From positions 1-8,789 of the forward strand of contig JASIDM010000137.1 of NCBI GenBank assembly GCA_030044695.1: 8,789 nt of DNA. The letters are read 5' to 3'. The position numbers and the translations under genes are program-made. Below are positions 1-6,323 of this stretch, piece by piece (the stretch's first letter is position 1; each line of letters begins with the position of its first letter). The notes below the pieces were generated by a model, which did not search any database, was not told the origin of the DNA, and was given only the letters and a program-made list of their open reading frames with translations. The DNA is from Thermoplasmata archaeon (GTDB lineage: Archaea > Thermoplasmatota > Thermoplasmata > Lutacidiplasmatales > UBA184).

Positions 1-756
1 GGCCTCGTACCACGACCAGGTCCCGTTGGGGTCGAGGTTGTAGGTGAAGGCGAGGAGGTCCGGTACGCTCCCTGGCGCGTAGGCGGTGACGCCACCCTGA
101 TCGAACGGCACGAGCACCGACTCTCCGACGGTGCCCCTCGACATCATGACGGCGGCCGGCGGCGGTCCGCTGAACGGACCGCAGAACCCGAGGCCGCCGC
201 CCGACTGGGTCGTGTTGTACTGGCCGAGGATGCTCCCGTTGCCGGGGAGGCCGTTGTAGAACACCACCGAGCCGTAGCCGGCGGACGAGAACGACCACGG
301 CTCGGCGGCGTCCGAAGTGGAGTTCGGGGGCGCCAGCAGCCGCGAGGTCTCGAGCGCCGAGGCGCCGAGGTCGATCCCTTGATAGGTCACGGAGCAGCGG
401 ACGTCCGGGCCCCAGCCCGACCGGGAGACGGTTCGCTCGTGCACGATCTCCCACGTGTCGAGGGTGAAGAGCCCCTTCGCCGCCCCGTTCGCCGCCTCCA
501 GGGCTCCGCCGATCGTCGGGACCGAAGTGCCGTTCACCCCCGCCGTCCGCAACCCCACGGCGGAGGCGTTGCCGTCGTACGGCGAGTTCAGGAGCACGAG
601 CGGGGTCCACTCCTGGACCGAGCCGACGGCCGTCGAAGCGCAGGCCGTGTGCGTCACGAGGAGCACGACGCCGACTCCGACACCGGCCGCCACGACCGCG
701 ATGGAGATCGCGATGACGAGGAGCCGGTGGGGGGGGCCGGAGGGAGCGGTCCGCAT
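1..756 (-). CDS. Membrane-anchored surface protein, paralogue of the neighbouring Hint protein ectodomain (C-terminus beyond window)
   Basis: The reading frame runs off the left edge, so only 252 N-terminal residues are visible. A short basic N-terminus (MRTAPSGPPHR) is followed by one hydrophobic helix (about residues 12-34), which should act as a signal anchor or uncleaved signal; the remainder should be outside the cell. The ectodomain has six N-x-S/T sequons (N63, N75, N145, N173, N181, N244) and three cysteines (C39, C121, C192). It aligns by eye with residues 101-275 of the protein encoded just upstream: CASTAVGSVQEW against CSASAVSGSAEW, the WTP motif (residue 50), GLFTLDTW (96-103) against GLFELEQW, and all three cysteines. 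Whether it also ends in a Hint domain cannot be seen. ATG at 756 is the first usable start; no Shine-Dalgarno is evident and only a weak AT-containing stretch lies near 792-800. I know no enzymatic function for this family; a surface or adhesion role is inference. Confidence 0.82.
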   Translation of the reverse strand, partial: MRTAPSGPPHRLLVIAISIAVVAAGVGVGVVLLVTHTACASTAVGSVQEWTPLVLLNSPYDGNASAVGLRTAGVNGTSVPTIGGALEAANGAAKGLFTLDTWEIVHERTVSRSGWGPDVRCSVTYQGIDLGASALETSRLLAPPNSTSDAAEPWSFSSAGYGSVVFYNGLPGNGSILGQYNTTQSGGGLGFCGPFSGPPPAAVMMSRGTVGESVLVPFDQGGVTAYAPGSVPDLLAFTYNLDPNGTWSWYEA

Positions 757-833
757 CGCGGCTACCCGGAGTACCGACGGTCGCCCTACTAGTGCTTTCC
801 CGGACCCGAGGGGGGCGCGGCTCGCCCCCTCGC

Positions 834-864
834 CGGGCCAGCGTTCGGGTTCGACGCTGGCCCG
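834..864 (-). terminator. Hairpin between the two surface-protein genes, possible terminator
   Basis: A perfect 11-bp stem (834-844 pairing with 854-864, arm CGGGCCAGCGT) encloses a 9-base loop. It begins 40 bases past the stop codon of the Hint-domain protein, inside the 147-bp gap before the next minus-strand gene. No T-tract follows it on the minus strand, so it is not a classical intrinsic terminator. It could instead stabilise a transcript end or attenuate read-through into the downstream paralogue. Confidence 0.35.
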
Positions 865-903
865 CCGCGTAGTCTCCCGGCCGGCGACCCTCGGGAACTC
901 CTC

Positions 904-2478
904 CTAGTCCGTCTTGACGTCCATCAGGACGCCGTTCCCGACGAACGTGTTCGCCCCGGTGGTGACGACATCGTAGACCGTGGTGTCGTCGGTCTGGGTC
1001 ACCACGCTCGTCACGGGGATCCAGGCACCGGTGACCGGGTCGTAGAGCCGGTCCGCGGTGGTCAGGTTCTGGGGATCGTGCAGCCAGCCTTCGAAGGTGC
1101 TGTTCAGGATGAAGATCGGCTGGTCGGTCGGCGTGAGCTTGAGCAGGCCGTGGTTGACGTTGACGACCTGGGTCACGGGCGTGGTCGCCGCCGAGACGAG
1201 CTGACCCGTCATCGTGTGGCCGGTGGAGATGTTGTACTCGACGACGGACTGGCCGGGGACCAGATCCTGAACGGGGACGTACCCTCCTGGCGTGAGGATC
1301 GGCGTGCCGGCGGCGACGCAGCCGCCGCCACCCCCGCCTCCTCCGGAGCTCGGGTACGTCGGGAACGTGTAGTAGAACGCCAGGCTCGGCCCGGCCGCGT
1401 CCGTCATCGACGGGTTCGGCACCATCGGCCAGAAGCTCCAGGACGGCCCGGTCGTCGGCGCGTAGGAGTACGGGTCGGTGTACGCCATGTCGTAGGTGTA
1501 CGAGGTGTCGGAGGAGCCCGACGTCGTCGACGAGAACTCCCCGGAGAGCCCCACGCTCACGTCGCTCCCGCCGCTGATCGAGAACTGGACGTCGAACCCT
1601 TCGGAGGCGACGGTGCTCTGGTCGGCGGTGTAGGTGTAGCTGCACGACGTGACGCTCCCGCAGCCGACCCCGAAGCCGAGCGTGTTCGAGGCGTAGTTGA
1701 AGTTCCACAGGCCCTGGACGGTGCTGAACGTGTCGCCGTAGTAGGGGCTCGATGCCACGTTGTCGAGGAAGGAGTACGAGTCCTGGATCCCGGCGGTGAT
1801 CGACTCGGCGCCCGCGAGCTCCTCCACCTCCATCGTCGGGGTGCTCGACGTGACGCCCGCGCCATCCGCCGCGGTGCAGGGGTCGTTGACGTAGAGCTGG
1901 AGGAAGCTCGCGTAGTACGGGCCGTCCGTGGTCAGGGAGTAGAGGGTCCACTGCTCCAGTTCGAACAGGCCCCAGGTCTCGCCGGCCACGGCGTCCGAGA
2001 TCGAGCTGCTCGCCGTCGAGGTCGTCGTCGCCGAGAAGTAGTAGCCGAAGTCATCGGTGAACGAGCTCCCGACCGACACCGAGCTCGAGCCGGTCGCCGA
2101 GCCCCCCCACGGCGCGTTCACGACGACGACCGGCGTCCACAGCCACTCCGCCGAGCCGCTCACGGCGGAGGCGCTGCAGAGGTAGTACGTGCACTCGAGG
2201 CTCCAGCAGACGCTGTACCCGCCCGAGGAGACCCCGCCCCGGGGAAGGTCGCCCGACGGCACGGGGGGAGCCGAGCTCCCGCTCGCGGTCGCGGCCTGGG
2301 TCCCGGCCGCGGCCGAGGCGGTCGGGGCGCTCGGCGAGCTCGTGAGACCGGGCCCGGAGGCGGCCGACGCGCTCCCTGTCCCCCTCGAGATCGCTCCGAT
2401 CGCGAACAGCACGATCGCCAGTACGGCGACGAACCGCCAGCCCGTGGTGATGCGGCGACTCCCGCGCAGCTTCCTCAT
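904..2478 (-). CDS. Membrane-anchored surface protein with C-terminal Hint (hedgehog/intein) autoprocessing domain
   Basis: This 524-residue protein has a basic N-terminus and one hydrophobic segment (about 13-31) ending near an SASA motif, so it is exported or anchored. A Ser/Ala/Pro/Thr-rich stalk (about 36-80) leads to a beta-rich ectodomain (about 85-375) with cysteines at 91, 96, 101, 201, 273 and 279. An eight-glycine linker (379-386) then abuts Cys387, the first residue of a Hint domain that fills the rest (387-524). Hint signatures are CVAAGTPILTPGGYVPVQDL (block A), LLKLTPTDQPIFI (block B position) and VYDVVTTGANTFVGNGVL (final beta strands). Known Hint domains attack the peptide bond before Cys1 and cause splicing, cleavage or ligation to another nucleophile. 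Here the usual block B His is Gln453 and no terminal His-Asn or downstream extein exists, so only N-terminal-type chemistry, or none, is expected. ATG at 2478 has a strong GGGAGGAG at 2484-2491. The next gene downstream encodes a paralogue of the ectodomain. Confidence 0.93.
   Translation of the reverse strand: MRKLRGSRRITTGWRFVAVLAIVLFAIGAISRGTGSASAASGPGLTSSPSAPTASAAAGTQAATASGSSAPPVPSGDLPRGGVSSGGYSVCWSLECTYYLCSASAVSGSAEWLWTPVVVVNAPWGGSATGSSSVSVGSSFTDDFGYYFSATTTSTASSSISDAVAGETWGLFELEQWTLYSLTTDGPYYASFLQLYVNDPCTAADGAGVTSSTPTMEVEELAGAESITAGIQDSYSFLDNVASSPYYGDTFSTVQGLWNFNYASNTLGFGVGCGSVTSCSYTYTADQSTVASEGFDVQFSISGGSDVSVGLSGEFSSTTSGSSDTSYTYDMAYTDPYSYAPTTGPSWSFWPMVPNPSMTDAAGPSLAFYYTFPTYPSSGGGGGGGGCVAAGTPILTPGGYVPVQDLVPGQSVVEYNISTGHTMTGQLVSAATTPVTQVVNVNHGLLKLTPTDQPIFILNSTFEGWLHDPQNLTTADRLYDPVTGAWIPVTSVVTQTDDTTVYDVVTTGANTFVGNGVLMDVKTD
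907..1320 (-). other. Hint domain coding segment (residues 387-524)
   Basis: The segment starts with the TGC codon for Cys387 at 1320-1318. Landmarks are Cys387, T449/T451 and Gln453-Pro454 at the block B position, D478-P-x-T-G with WIPV at 486-489, and N515 in the TFVGNGVL motif five residues before D520. Only nine residues follow N515, so the protein ends where the Hint fold should end. Three N-x-S/T sequons (N416, N459, N471) lie in this domain, and none was found in the preceding ectodomain. Confidence 0.85.
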
Positions 2479-2729
2479 CGTTGCTCCTCCCTGGTCCTCC
2501 GACCTCTTCGCGCGGGACGCGGGCGTCGCCGGGACCGGCCCGCTCCCGACCCGGAAGCGGCGTGCCCGCGATCCTGCTCGCGACCCACGAGGGACGGAAC
2601 GGTTCGCGGCTACTCACGAGTGCCCACTGTTCTCCGCGCACGGGGTCCCCGGCGACGGGGAACCGGACAACGCCCAGAACGACCCGACCAAGCGTCGCCC
2701 GGGGGGCCGGCGAGGACCAGGGCGGCCCG
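2479..2729. other. Intergenic gap between regulator gene and Hint-protein gene
   Basis: This 251-bp gap is very GC-rich and holds no ORF I believe. On the minus strand it ends with a doubled purine-rich ribosome-binding region (GGAGG, then GGGAGGAG) before the ATG at 2478. I see no convincing TATA box, so the Hint-protein gene either has a GC-rich promoter or is co-transcribed with the winged-helix gene upstream. Confidence 0.5.
2484..2491 (-). promoter_or_regulatory. Strong Shine-Dalgarno for the Hint-domain protein
   Basis: GGGAGGAG on the minus strand lies five bases before the ATG at 2478, fixing that start. The other genes in the window lack such a strong, well-spaced site. Confidence 0.75.
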
Positions 2730-3260
2730 CTACGGGGCGAGGATCCCGGCCCAGGCTCGGAACGGGCTCTCGACGAGCTCCCTTCCGAGGTCGGTCAGCT
2801 CGTACGACTTGGCGAACGGAAAGGTACCGGAGCAAGTACGACGGACGAGTCCGATCCGGACGAGCATGTTGAGGCCGTGAAGGAGCGCCTCGGGGCCGGG
2901 TCGCAGCCGCTGGCGCATGCGCCAGGCCGTGGCCCGGACCTCCAGGTGCAGCAGGAGGAGGATCTCCAGCGAGCCCCGGTACCTCTCGAGCTCGTACAGG
3001 ACGGAGAACGGCCCGCGACGAGGGCCCAGATACGTCGGCGATCGGCTCGACGCTCGAGCTACCAGGCGTCCGCCGCTGCGCACCGTCGGGTCCTCGGGTC
3101 GGCGGTCCATCCACACCCCCAGCGCTCGCCCGATCTCTTCGCGGAGCGGCCTGCCCCCCGGAAGACCGTCGACCGGACGGGGCGCCTCTCCGGCGGATGC
3201 CCGCCGGTCCGCAGCCGTTCCCGGTCCGACCCGGACCGCGCGCTCGGTGCGCGCAGCCAT
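2730..3260 (-). CDS. Winged-helix DNA-binding protein, putative transcriptional regulator
   Basis: This 176-residue protein has a C-terminal half that reads as a winged helix of the broad archaeal ArsR/PadR/HxlR type: a first helix around YELERYRGSLEILLLLHL (89-106), a helix-turn-helix over about 109-140 (AWRMRQRLR, then EALLHGLNMLVRIGLVRR), and a wing plus C-terminal helix with the typical SYELTDLGRELVE (152-164). Residues 1-84 are Arg/Pro/Gly-rich and unrecognisable. They may be a disordered extension or an over-long start; Met51 is an alternative. I took the ATG at 3260, which has a GAAATAGT TATA-like box on the minus strand about 40 bases upstream (3296-3303). The gene is divergent from the two-gene unit starting at 3513 and lies upstream of the surface-protein genes in the same direction, so it could regulate either side or itself. 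Its ligand is unknown. Confidence 0.8.
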   Translation of the reverse strand: MAARTERAVRVGPGTAADRRASAGEAPRPVDGLPGGRPLREEIGRALGVWMDRRPEDPTVRSGGRLVARASSRSPTYLGPRRGPFSVLYELERYRGSLEILLLLHLEVRATAWRMRQRLRPGPEALLHGLNMLVRIGLVRRTCSGTFPFAKSYELTDLGRELVESPFRAWAGILAP

Positions 3261-3295
3261 GCGTTATCGACTCGGTGGAGCGGGCAGGGCGCCGC

Positions 3296-3303
3296 ACTAT
3301 TTC
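3296..3303 (-). promoter_or_regulatory. TATA-like box for the winged-helix gene
   Basis: GAAATAGT on the minus strand is the most AT-rich stretch upstream of the ATG at 3260. Its centre is about 40 bases from the start codon, which would give a leader of roughly 10-15 bases if transcription starts about 26 bases downstream. No other promoter element was found. Confidence 0.35.
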
Positions 3304-3398
3304 AGCCGTCGCCGCGCCACTCGGTCGAGGAGCGTACTTCGCGGGGCAACGGCTCCCACCGCGCGTGGCCCACTCCCCCTGCAGCTCCGCGGTCCGGG

Positions 3399-3410
3399 GA
3401 ACGATCGTTC
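3399..3410. promoter_or_regulatory. 12-bp perfect palindrome in divergent intergenic region, candidate operator
   Basis: GAACGATCGTTC is fully self-complementary. It lies between the divergent winged-helix gene and the two-gene unit, about 70 bases upstream of the TATA box at 3479-3486. A homodimeric winged-helix protein would be a natural ligand; this is inference from position and symmetry. Confidence 0.35.
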
Positions 3411-3470
3411 GGGCCACCGCCGTCCCCGGGTGAACTCGGCGGGGCAGCGGACGAAGGACCTCTGGCCGTG

Positions 3471-3489
3471 ACGAACGGTTAAATTTCGT
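3471..3489 (+). promoter_or_regulatory. TATA box inside an inverted repeat; promoter of the two-gene unit
   Basis: TTAAATTT at 3479-3486 stands out in the surrounding GC-rich sequence. Its centre lies about 30 bases before the GTG at 3513, the spacing expected for a leaderless or near-leaderless archaeal transcript. The box is bracketed by ACGAA (3471-3475) and TTCGT (3485-3489), an inverted repeat with a 9-base spacer, so a protein bound there would compete with TBP. Confidence 0.65.
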
Positions 3490-3512
3490 GCTGTCGTCGG
3501 CGGGACTCGCCG

Positions 3513-5048
3513 GTGCCGACCTGCAAGGACGTTTTCAGCTTCCTCGATCAGGTCCGGGGCCATGCCGCCCCCGCGGCGGCCCCCACCGTCGACGTCCAGC
3601 ACTTGGCGGGCCTCGAGCTCCTGTCCGTCTGCACCACCGCAGGGTACCAACAGCTCGCCGACCAGCTCGCCACCACCGAGTCGACCCAGGCGGCCCTCTC
3701 TCAGGAGGGCGGGGAGCGGGCCCAGCTCGCCGACCGTCTCGGGGAGGAGTACGCGCGGGACCACTCGGTCCTGTTCCACCTGCACGGCAAGGACGCCCAG
3801 GCCGCCGACCTCGAGCAGGAGGCGAAGGACCGCGAGCGGATGCAGGCGATCGAGGCCGACTACGAGCAGCGGGCCGCGGCGTTCAACGCCCTGCTCGCCC
3901 AACGGGCCGTCTACGACAGCCTCACCCCGTACGCCGGCGGCTACGTGGGGCTCACGCCGAAGGGGGCGATCGCCGTTCGGGACCTCGCGGTGCGCCTCTA
4001 CCGCTACGGGGACGTCGACTTCGACGCCTACCTGGCTCAGGCGCAGCACATCGACCAGGAGCTGGACGCGATGGCGGCCGGCGGGGCAGGCTACTTCACC
4101 GCCCTCGCCGGCGGGCTCCCGGACGCCGACCGGGCCTACCTCTGGGCGATCGGCCTCGGCCTCGCGAAGAGCCAGCCCGACCCCGCCACGGGGGTGCCGC
4201 GGTTCCTCGAGGCGTACCGGGCCGCCGACCGACTGACGGCGAATCCCGAGAACCGGCTCATGGCGAGCGAGATCCTTACCGCCCTGCCCGCGCCGATCGC
4301 CGACGAGGCCCCTCTCCTCGCCCAGCTCGTGGGGGAGGTCCGCAAGATCGGCGTCCCCAAGGAGTCCGCGCTGGGCGTGGCGGCAATCGTCCTGTTCGGC
4401 CGCCGCGCCGACGGGACCTTCGCGACCTCCAGCGTCCAGCAGTTCCTCCAGCTCACCCGGTCGTACGAGTCCGCCGCGCTCCTCGGCATCGTCAACCTGC
4501 CGCACGACGCGCTCGCGAGCAAGGTCCTCGCCCTGCGGTCGCTGTTCTCGTCCTGGGGGTACAGCTACTCCGAGGACACCGAGCTCGCCGCCGCCTACCT
4601 CGCCGTCTCGGAGTACGCCCCCGACCAGATCGGTCCGAAGATCGCCATCCTGGCCCGGGGGCTCTCGGCGTACCTACAGTACCCGCTCGTCGCCGCCGCC
4701 ATCGTGGGGGCGATCGCGACCCTGGAGGCGAACGAGACGCTGAACCTGGTCGAGAAGGCCTACGCGATCGTCGGGCGGCGGGCCGCGGGCCTTTCCCAGA
4801 CCGAACTGATCTGCCTCGCGGTGCGGATGGTGCACGGGATCCGCAACGAGCTCGTCGGAACGCTGGACGCGACGCCCACGGCGGTCCCGGCCGCCGCGAC
4901 GCCGGGCGGCTTCGCGCCACATCCGTTCTTCCTGCCGATCGTCATCGCCCACTACGGGTACTACTCCACGTTCGGCGGCGTCGGCGGCGTGCACCCCGGT
5001 CACGTGCACGGGATGCCCGTCGGCTTCGGGGGGGTCGGCGTCGGATGA
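3513..5048 (+). CDS. Soluble helical protein of unknown function with Gly/His/Tyr-rich tail
   Basis: I do not recognise this 511-residue protein. It has no signal peptide and is predicted to be almost entirely helical. Residues about 45-130 are rich in Glu, Gln and Ala with heptad-like spacing, suggesting a coiled coil. Residues 146-163 (GLTPKGAIAVRDLAVRLY) resemble a winged-helix edge. Residues 190-450 look like stacked helices with long Ala/Leu runs. After an Ala/Pro/Thr linker (451-465) the tail (466-511) is rich in Gly, His, Tyr and Phe, including GGVHPGHVHGMP. The overall look is faintly like the DUF4003 helical family, a low-confidence idea to be tested by profile search. The start is GTG at 3513, chosen because a TATA box about 30 bases upstream fits a leaderless message. 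The stop overlaps the next gene's start (ATGA), so translation of the secreted zinc-ribbon protein is probably coupled to it. Confidence 0.92.
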   Translation: MPTCKDVFSFLDQVRGHAAPAAAPTVDVQHLAGLELLSVCTTAGYQQLADQLATTESTQAALSQEGGERAQLADRLGEEYARDHSVLFHLHGKDAQAADLEQEAKDRERMQAIEADYEQRAAAFNALLAQRAVYDSLTPYAGGYVGLTPKGAIAVRDLAVRLYRYGDVDFDAYLAQAQHIDQELDAMAAGGAGYFTALAGGLPDADRAYLWAIGLGLAKSQPDPATGVPRFLEAYRAADRLTANPENRLMASEILTALPAPIADEAPLLAQLVGEVRKIGVPKESALGVAAIVLFGRRADGTFATSSVQQFLQLTRSYESAALLGIVNLPHDALASKVLALRSLFSSWGYSYSEDTELAAAYLAVSEYAPDQIGPKIAILARGLSAYLQYPLVAAAIVGAIATLEANETLNLVEKAYAIVGRRAAGLSQTELICLAVRMVHGIRNELVGTLDATPTAVPAAATPGGFAPHPFFLPIVIAHYGYYSTFGGVGGVHPGHVHGMPVGFGGVGVG

Positions 5049-6322
5049 GGCTGCTGGGGCTCGCCGCCGTCGTGGTGCCGCTCCTCCTCCTCGCGGCGGT
5101 CCCGGCCGGCGCGGCCACCATCCGCCCGGCCGTCCACTACGCCCCGAAGGTCGGCGACGCGTTCACCTTCGACGAGTCGATCGATGTGCTCGATGGCTAC
5201 GGCAGCTACGCCGGCTACACGGAGACCGACACGATCGTCGGGAACCTGACGATCACCGCCGCCCCGTCGAACGGGACGGACACGGCGCACTACAACTACT
5301 CGGGGACCTACGTCAACAGCACCGGCGCCGACTACAGCTGGGACGAGAACGGCTCGTTCACCTTCTCCGAGGTAACGTTCGACTACGTCCAGGGGACCGA
5401 CAACGAGACCGGCTACGAGGGCGCGGAGCAGTGGTTCTTCATCGACAACGCGTCGACCGTCGGCAGCGCGATCGCCCCCCTCTACACCCCGATGACTGTC
5501 GAATCCCGGGCGATGCCCTACGACCTCGGAACGACCGCCGGCGCCGACGTCAGCACGATCTACGCCGCGGGGAACGGCAGCTACGTCAGGGACGACAGCT
5601 ACGGGCTCTTCAACGCCGTCTACGTCGAGCGGTCGTACTTCGACCCGGCGACCGGGTTCATCGTCGGGCTCTCCTACGTGGAGCAGGACTACGACGACCA
5701 GGGCGACGGCTTCGTCTACACCGACACCCTCGAGGTCACCCACACCTCGTACCCGCTGACGAGCGCGCCGGCGCCGACGACCTACGTCGTCACCCTCGGG
5801 GAGACCGGCCTCGCGTCCGGCGCGAGCTGGACGGCGATGTTCAACGGCGTCCCGGAGACCGTGTCGACGAGCACGCAGACGTTCCCGGGGATCCCCGGGG
5901 GCGCCTACCTCTACGCCGCCCGGGCGTCCGGGTACGATCCCCTCCCCGCGATCGGGGTCCTGAACGTCGGGGCCGGTTCGACCTCCGCGGTGATCGGCTT
6001 CACCGCCACCTCCTCCGGCCCACCTGCGTGGGAGACCCTGCTCGTGGTCGCCATCGTGGCCCTGATCGTGGTCCTCCTCGTCGTCGCGATCGTCGTCGCC
6101 GCCCGACGTCGCGCTCGCCGCGGGCCGCCGTTGCCCCGGCACGGGACGATGGGCCAGCCCCAGTACGGGGCGCCGCCGCCGATCTCCCTCGCGCCGGGGG
6201 ACCAGCCCCGGATCCAGCAGGTCGTGGTCAAGGAGGTCGTGAAGGTGAACTGCCGCTACTGCGGCTCGCTCATCGACTCGACCGCCGAGAAGTGCCCGTT
6301 CTGCGGGGCTACGCGGACGTAG
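5045..6322 (+). CDS. Secreted single-pass membrane protein with cytoplasmic zinc ribbon
   Basis: This 425-residue protein starts with a clear signal peptide (hydrophobic 3-19, likely cleavage after AVPAGA near residue 23). The ectodomain (about 24-240) is acidic and aromatic with eight N-x-S/T sequons (N67, 76, 84, 91, 102, 120, 135, 177). Residues 246-320 form a beta domain with the VTLGETGLASGASW and FNGVP signature found in many Thermoplasmata surface proteins. A membrane helix (about 330-353) is followed by RRRARR, which fixes the C-terminus in the cytoplasm, then a Pro/Gly-rich linker and a zinc ribbon: C403-x2-C406, ten residues, C417-x2-C420. The ATG at 5045 overlaps the TGA of the preceding gene. 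The open frame extends much further upstream, but that stretch is only another frame of the preceding gene and lacks any signal peptide. Function is unknown; the topology suggests coupling of an outside domain to a cytoplasmic partner, perhaps the co-translated 511-residue protein. Confidence 0.93.
   Translation: MRLLGLAAVVVPLLLLAAVPAGAATIRPAVHYAPKVGDAFTFDESIDVLDGYGSYAGYTETDTIVGNLTITAAPSNGTDTAHYNYSGTYVNSTGADYSWDENGSFTFSEVTFDYVQGTDNETGYEGAEQWFFIDNASTVGSAIAPLYTPMTVESRAMPYDLGTTAGADVSTIYAAGNGSYVRDDSYGLFNAVYVERSYFDPATGFIVGLSYVEQDYDDQGDGFVYTDTLEVTHTSYPLTSAPAPTTYVVTLGETGLASGASWTAMFNGVPETVSTSTQTFPGIPGGAYLYAARASGYDPLPAIGVLNVGAGSTSAVIGFTATSSGPPAWETLLVVAIVALIVVLLVVAIVVAARRRARRGPPLPRHGTMGQPQYGAPPPISLAPGDQPRIQQVVVKEVVKVNCRYCGSLIDSTAEKCPFCGATRT
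6251..6304 (+). other. C-terminal zinc ribbon of the membrane protein
   Basis: The segment encodes CRYCGSLIDSTAEKCPFCGA less its last two residues, that is two CxxC knuckles separated by ten residues, the form of short archaeal zinc ribbons that usually mediate protein or nucleic-acid contacts. It sits about 50 residues after the membrane helix, five residues before the stop. Confidence 0.85.
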
Positions 6323-6323
6323 G

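Noticed and set aside
841..865. tRNA T-loop-like GGTTCGA
   Set aside because: The flanking bases do not form a 5-bp T-stem and no anticodon or acceptor arm can be drawn; the bases belong to the 11-bp hairpin instead.
1078..2880. 600-codon plus-strand open frame opposite the Hint protein
   Set aside because: It is almost all Arg, Gly, Val and Asp with no recognisable fold, while the minus-strand frame shows a signal anchor, ectodomain and Hint motifs. It is the usual antisense open frame of GC-rich DNA.
2481..3482. 333-codon plus-strand frame over the winged-helix gene
   Set aside because: It is low-complexity Arg/Pro/Ser sequence with no fold, whereas the minus strand has a clear winged-helix pattern.
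3297..4505. 402-codon minus-strand frame opposite the 511-residue gene
   Set aside because: It has Gly/Val/Arg/Glu-rich shadow composition with no domain, and it would run through both divergent promoters.
3488..5044. Upstream extension of the zinc-ribbon membrane protein frame (519 extra codons)
   Set aside because: The sequence is Arg/Pro/Gly-rich low complexity in another frame of the 511-residue gene, and the signal peptide begins exactly at the ATG at 5045.
5000..6142. 380-codon minus-strand frame opposite the zinc-ribbon protein
   Set aside because: It is rich in Gly, Arg, Asp and Val without any motif; the plus strand has a signal peptide, membrane helix and zinc ribbon.
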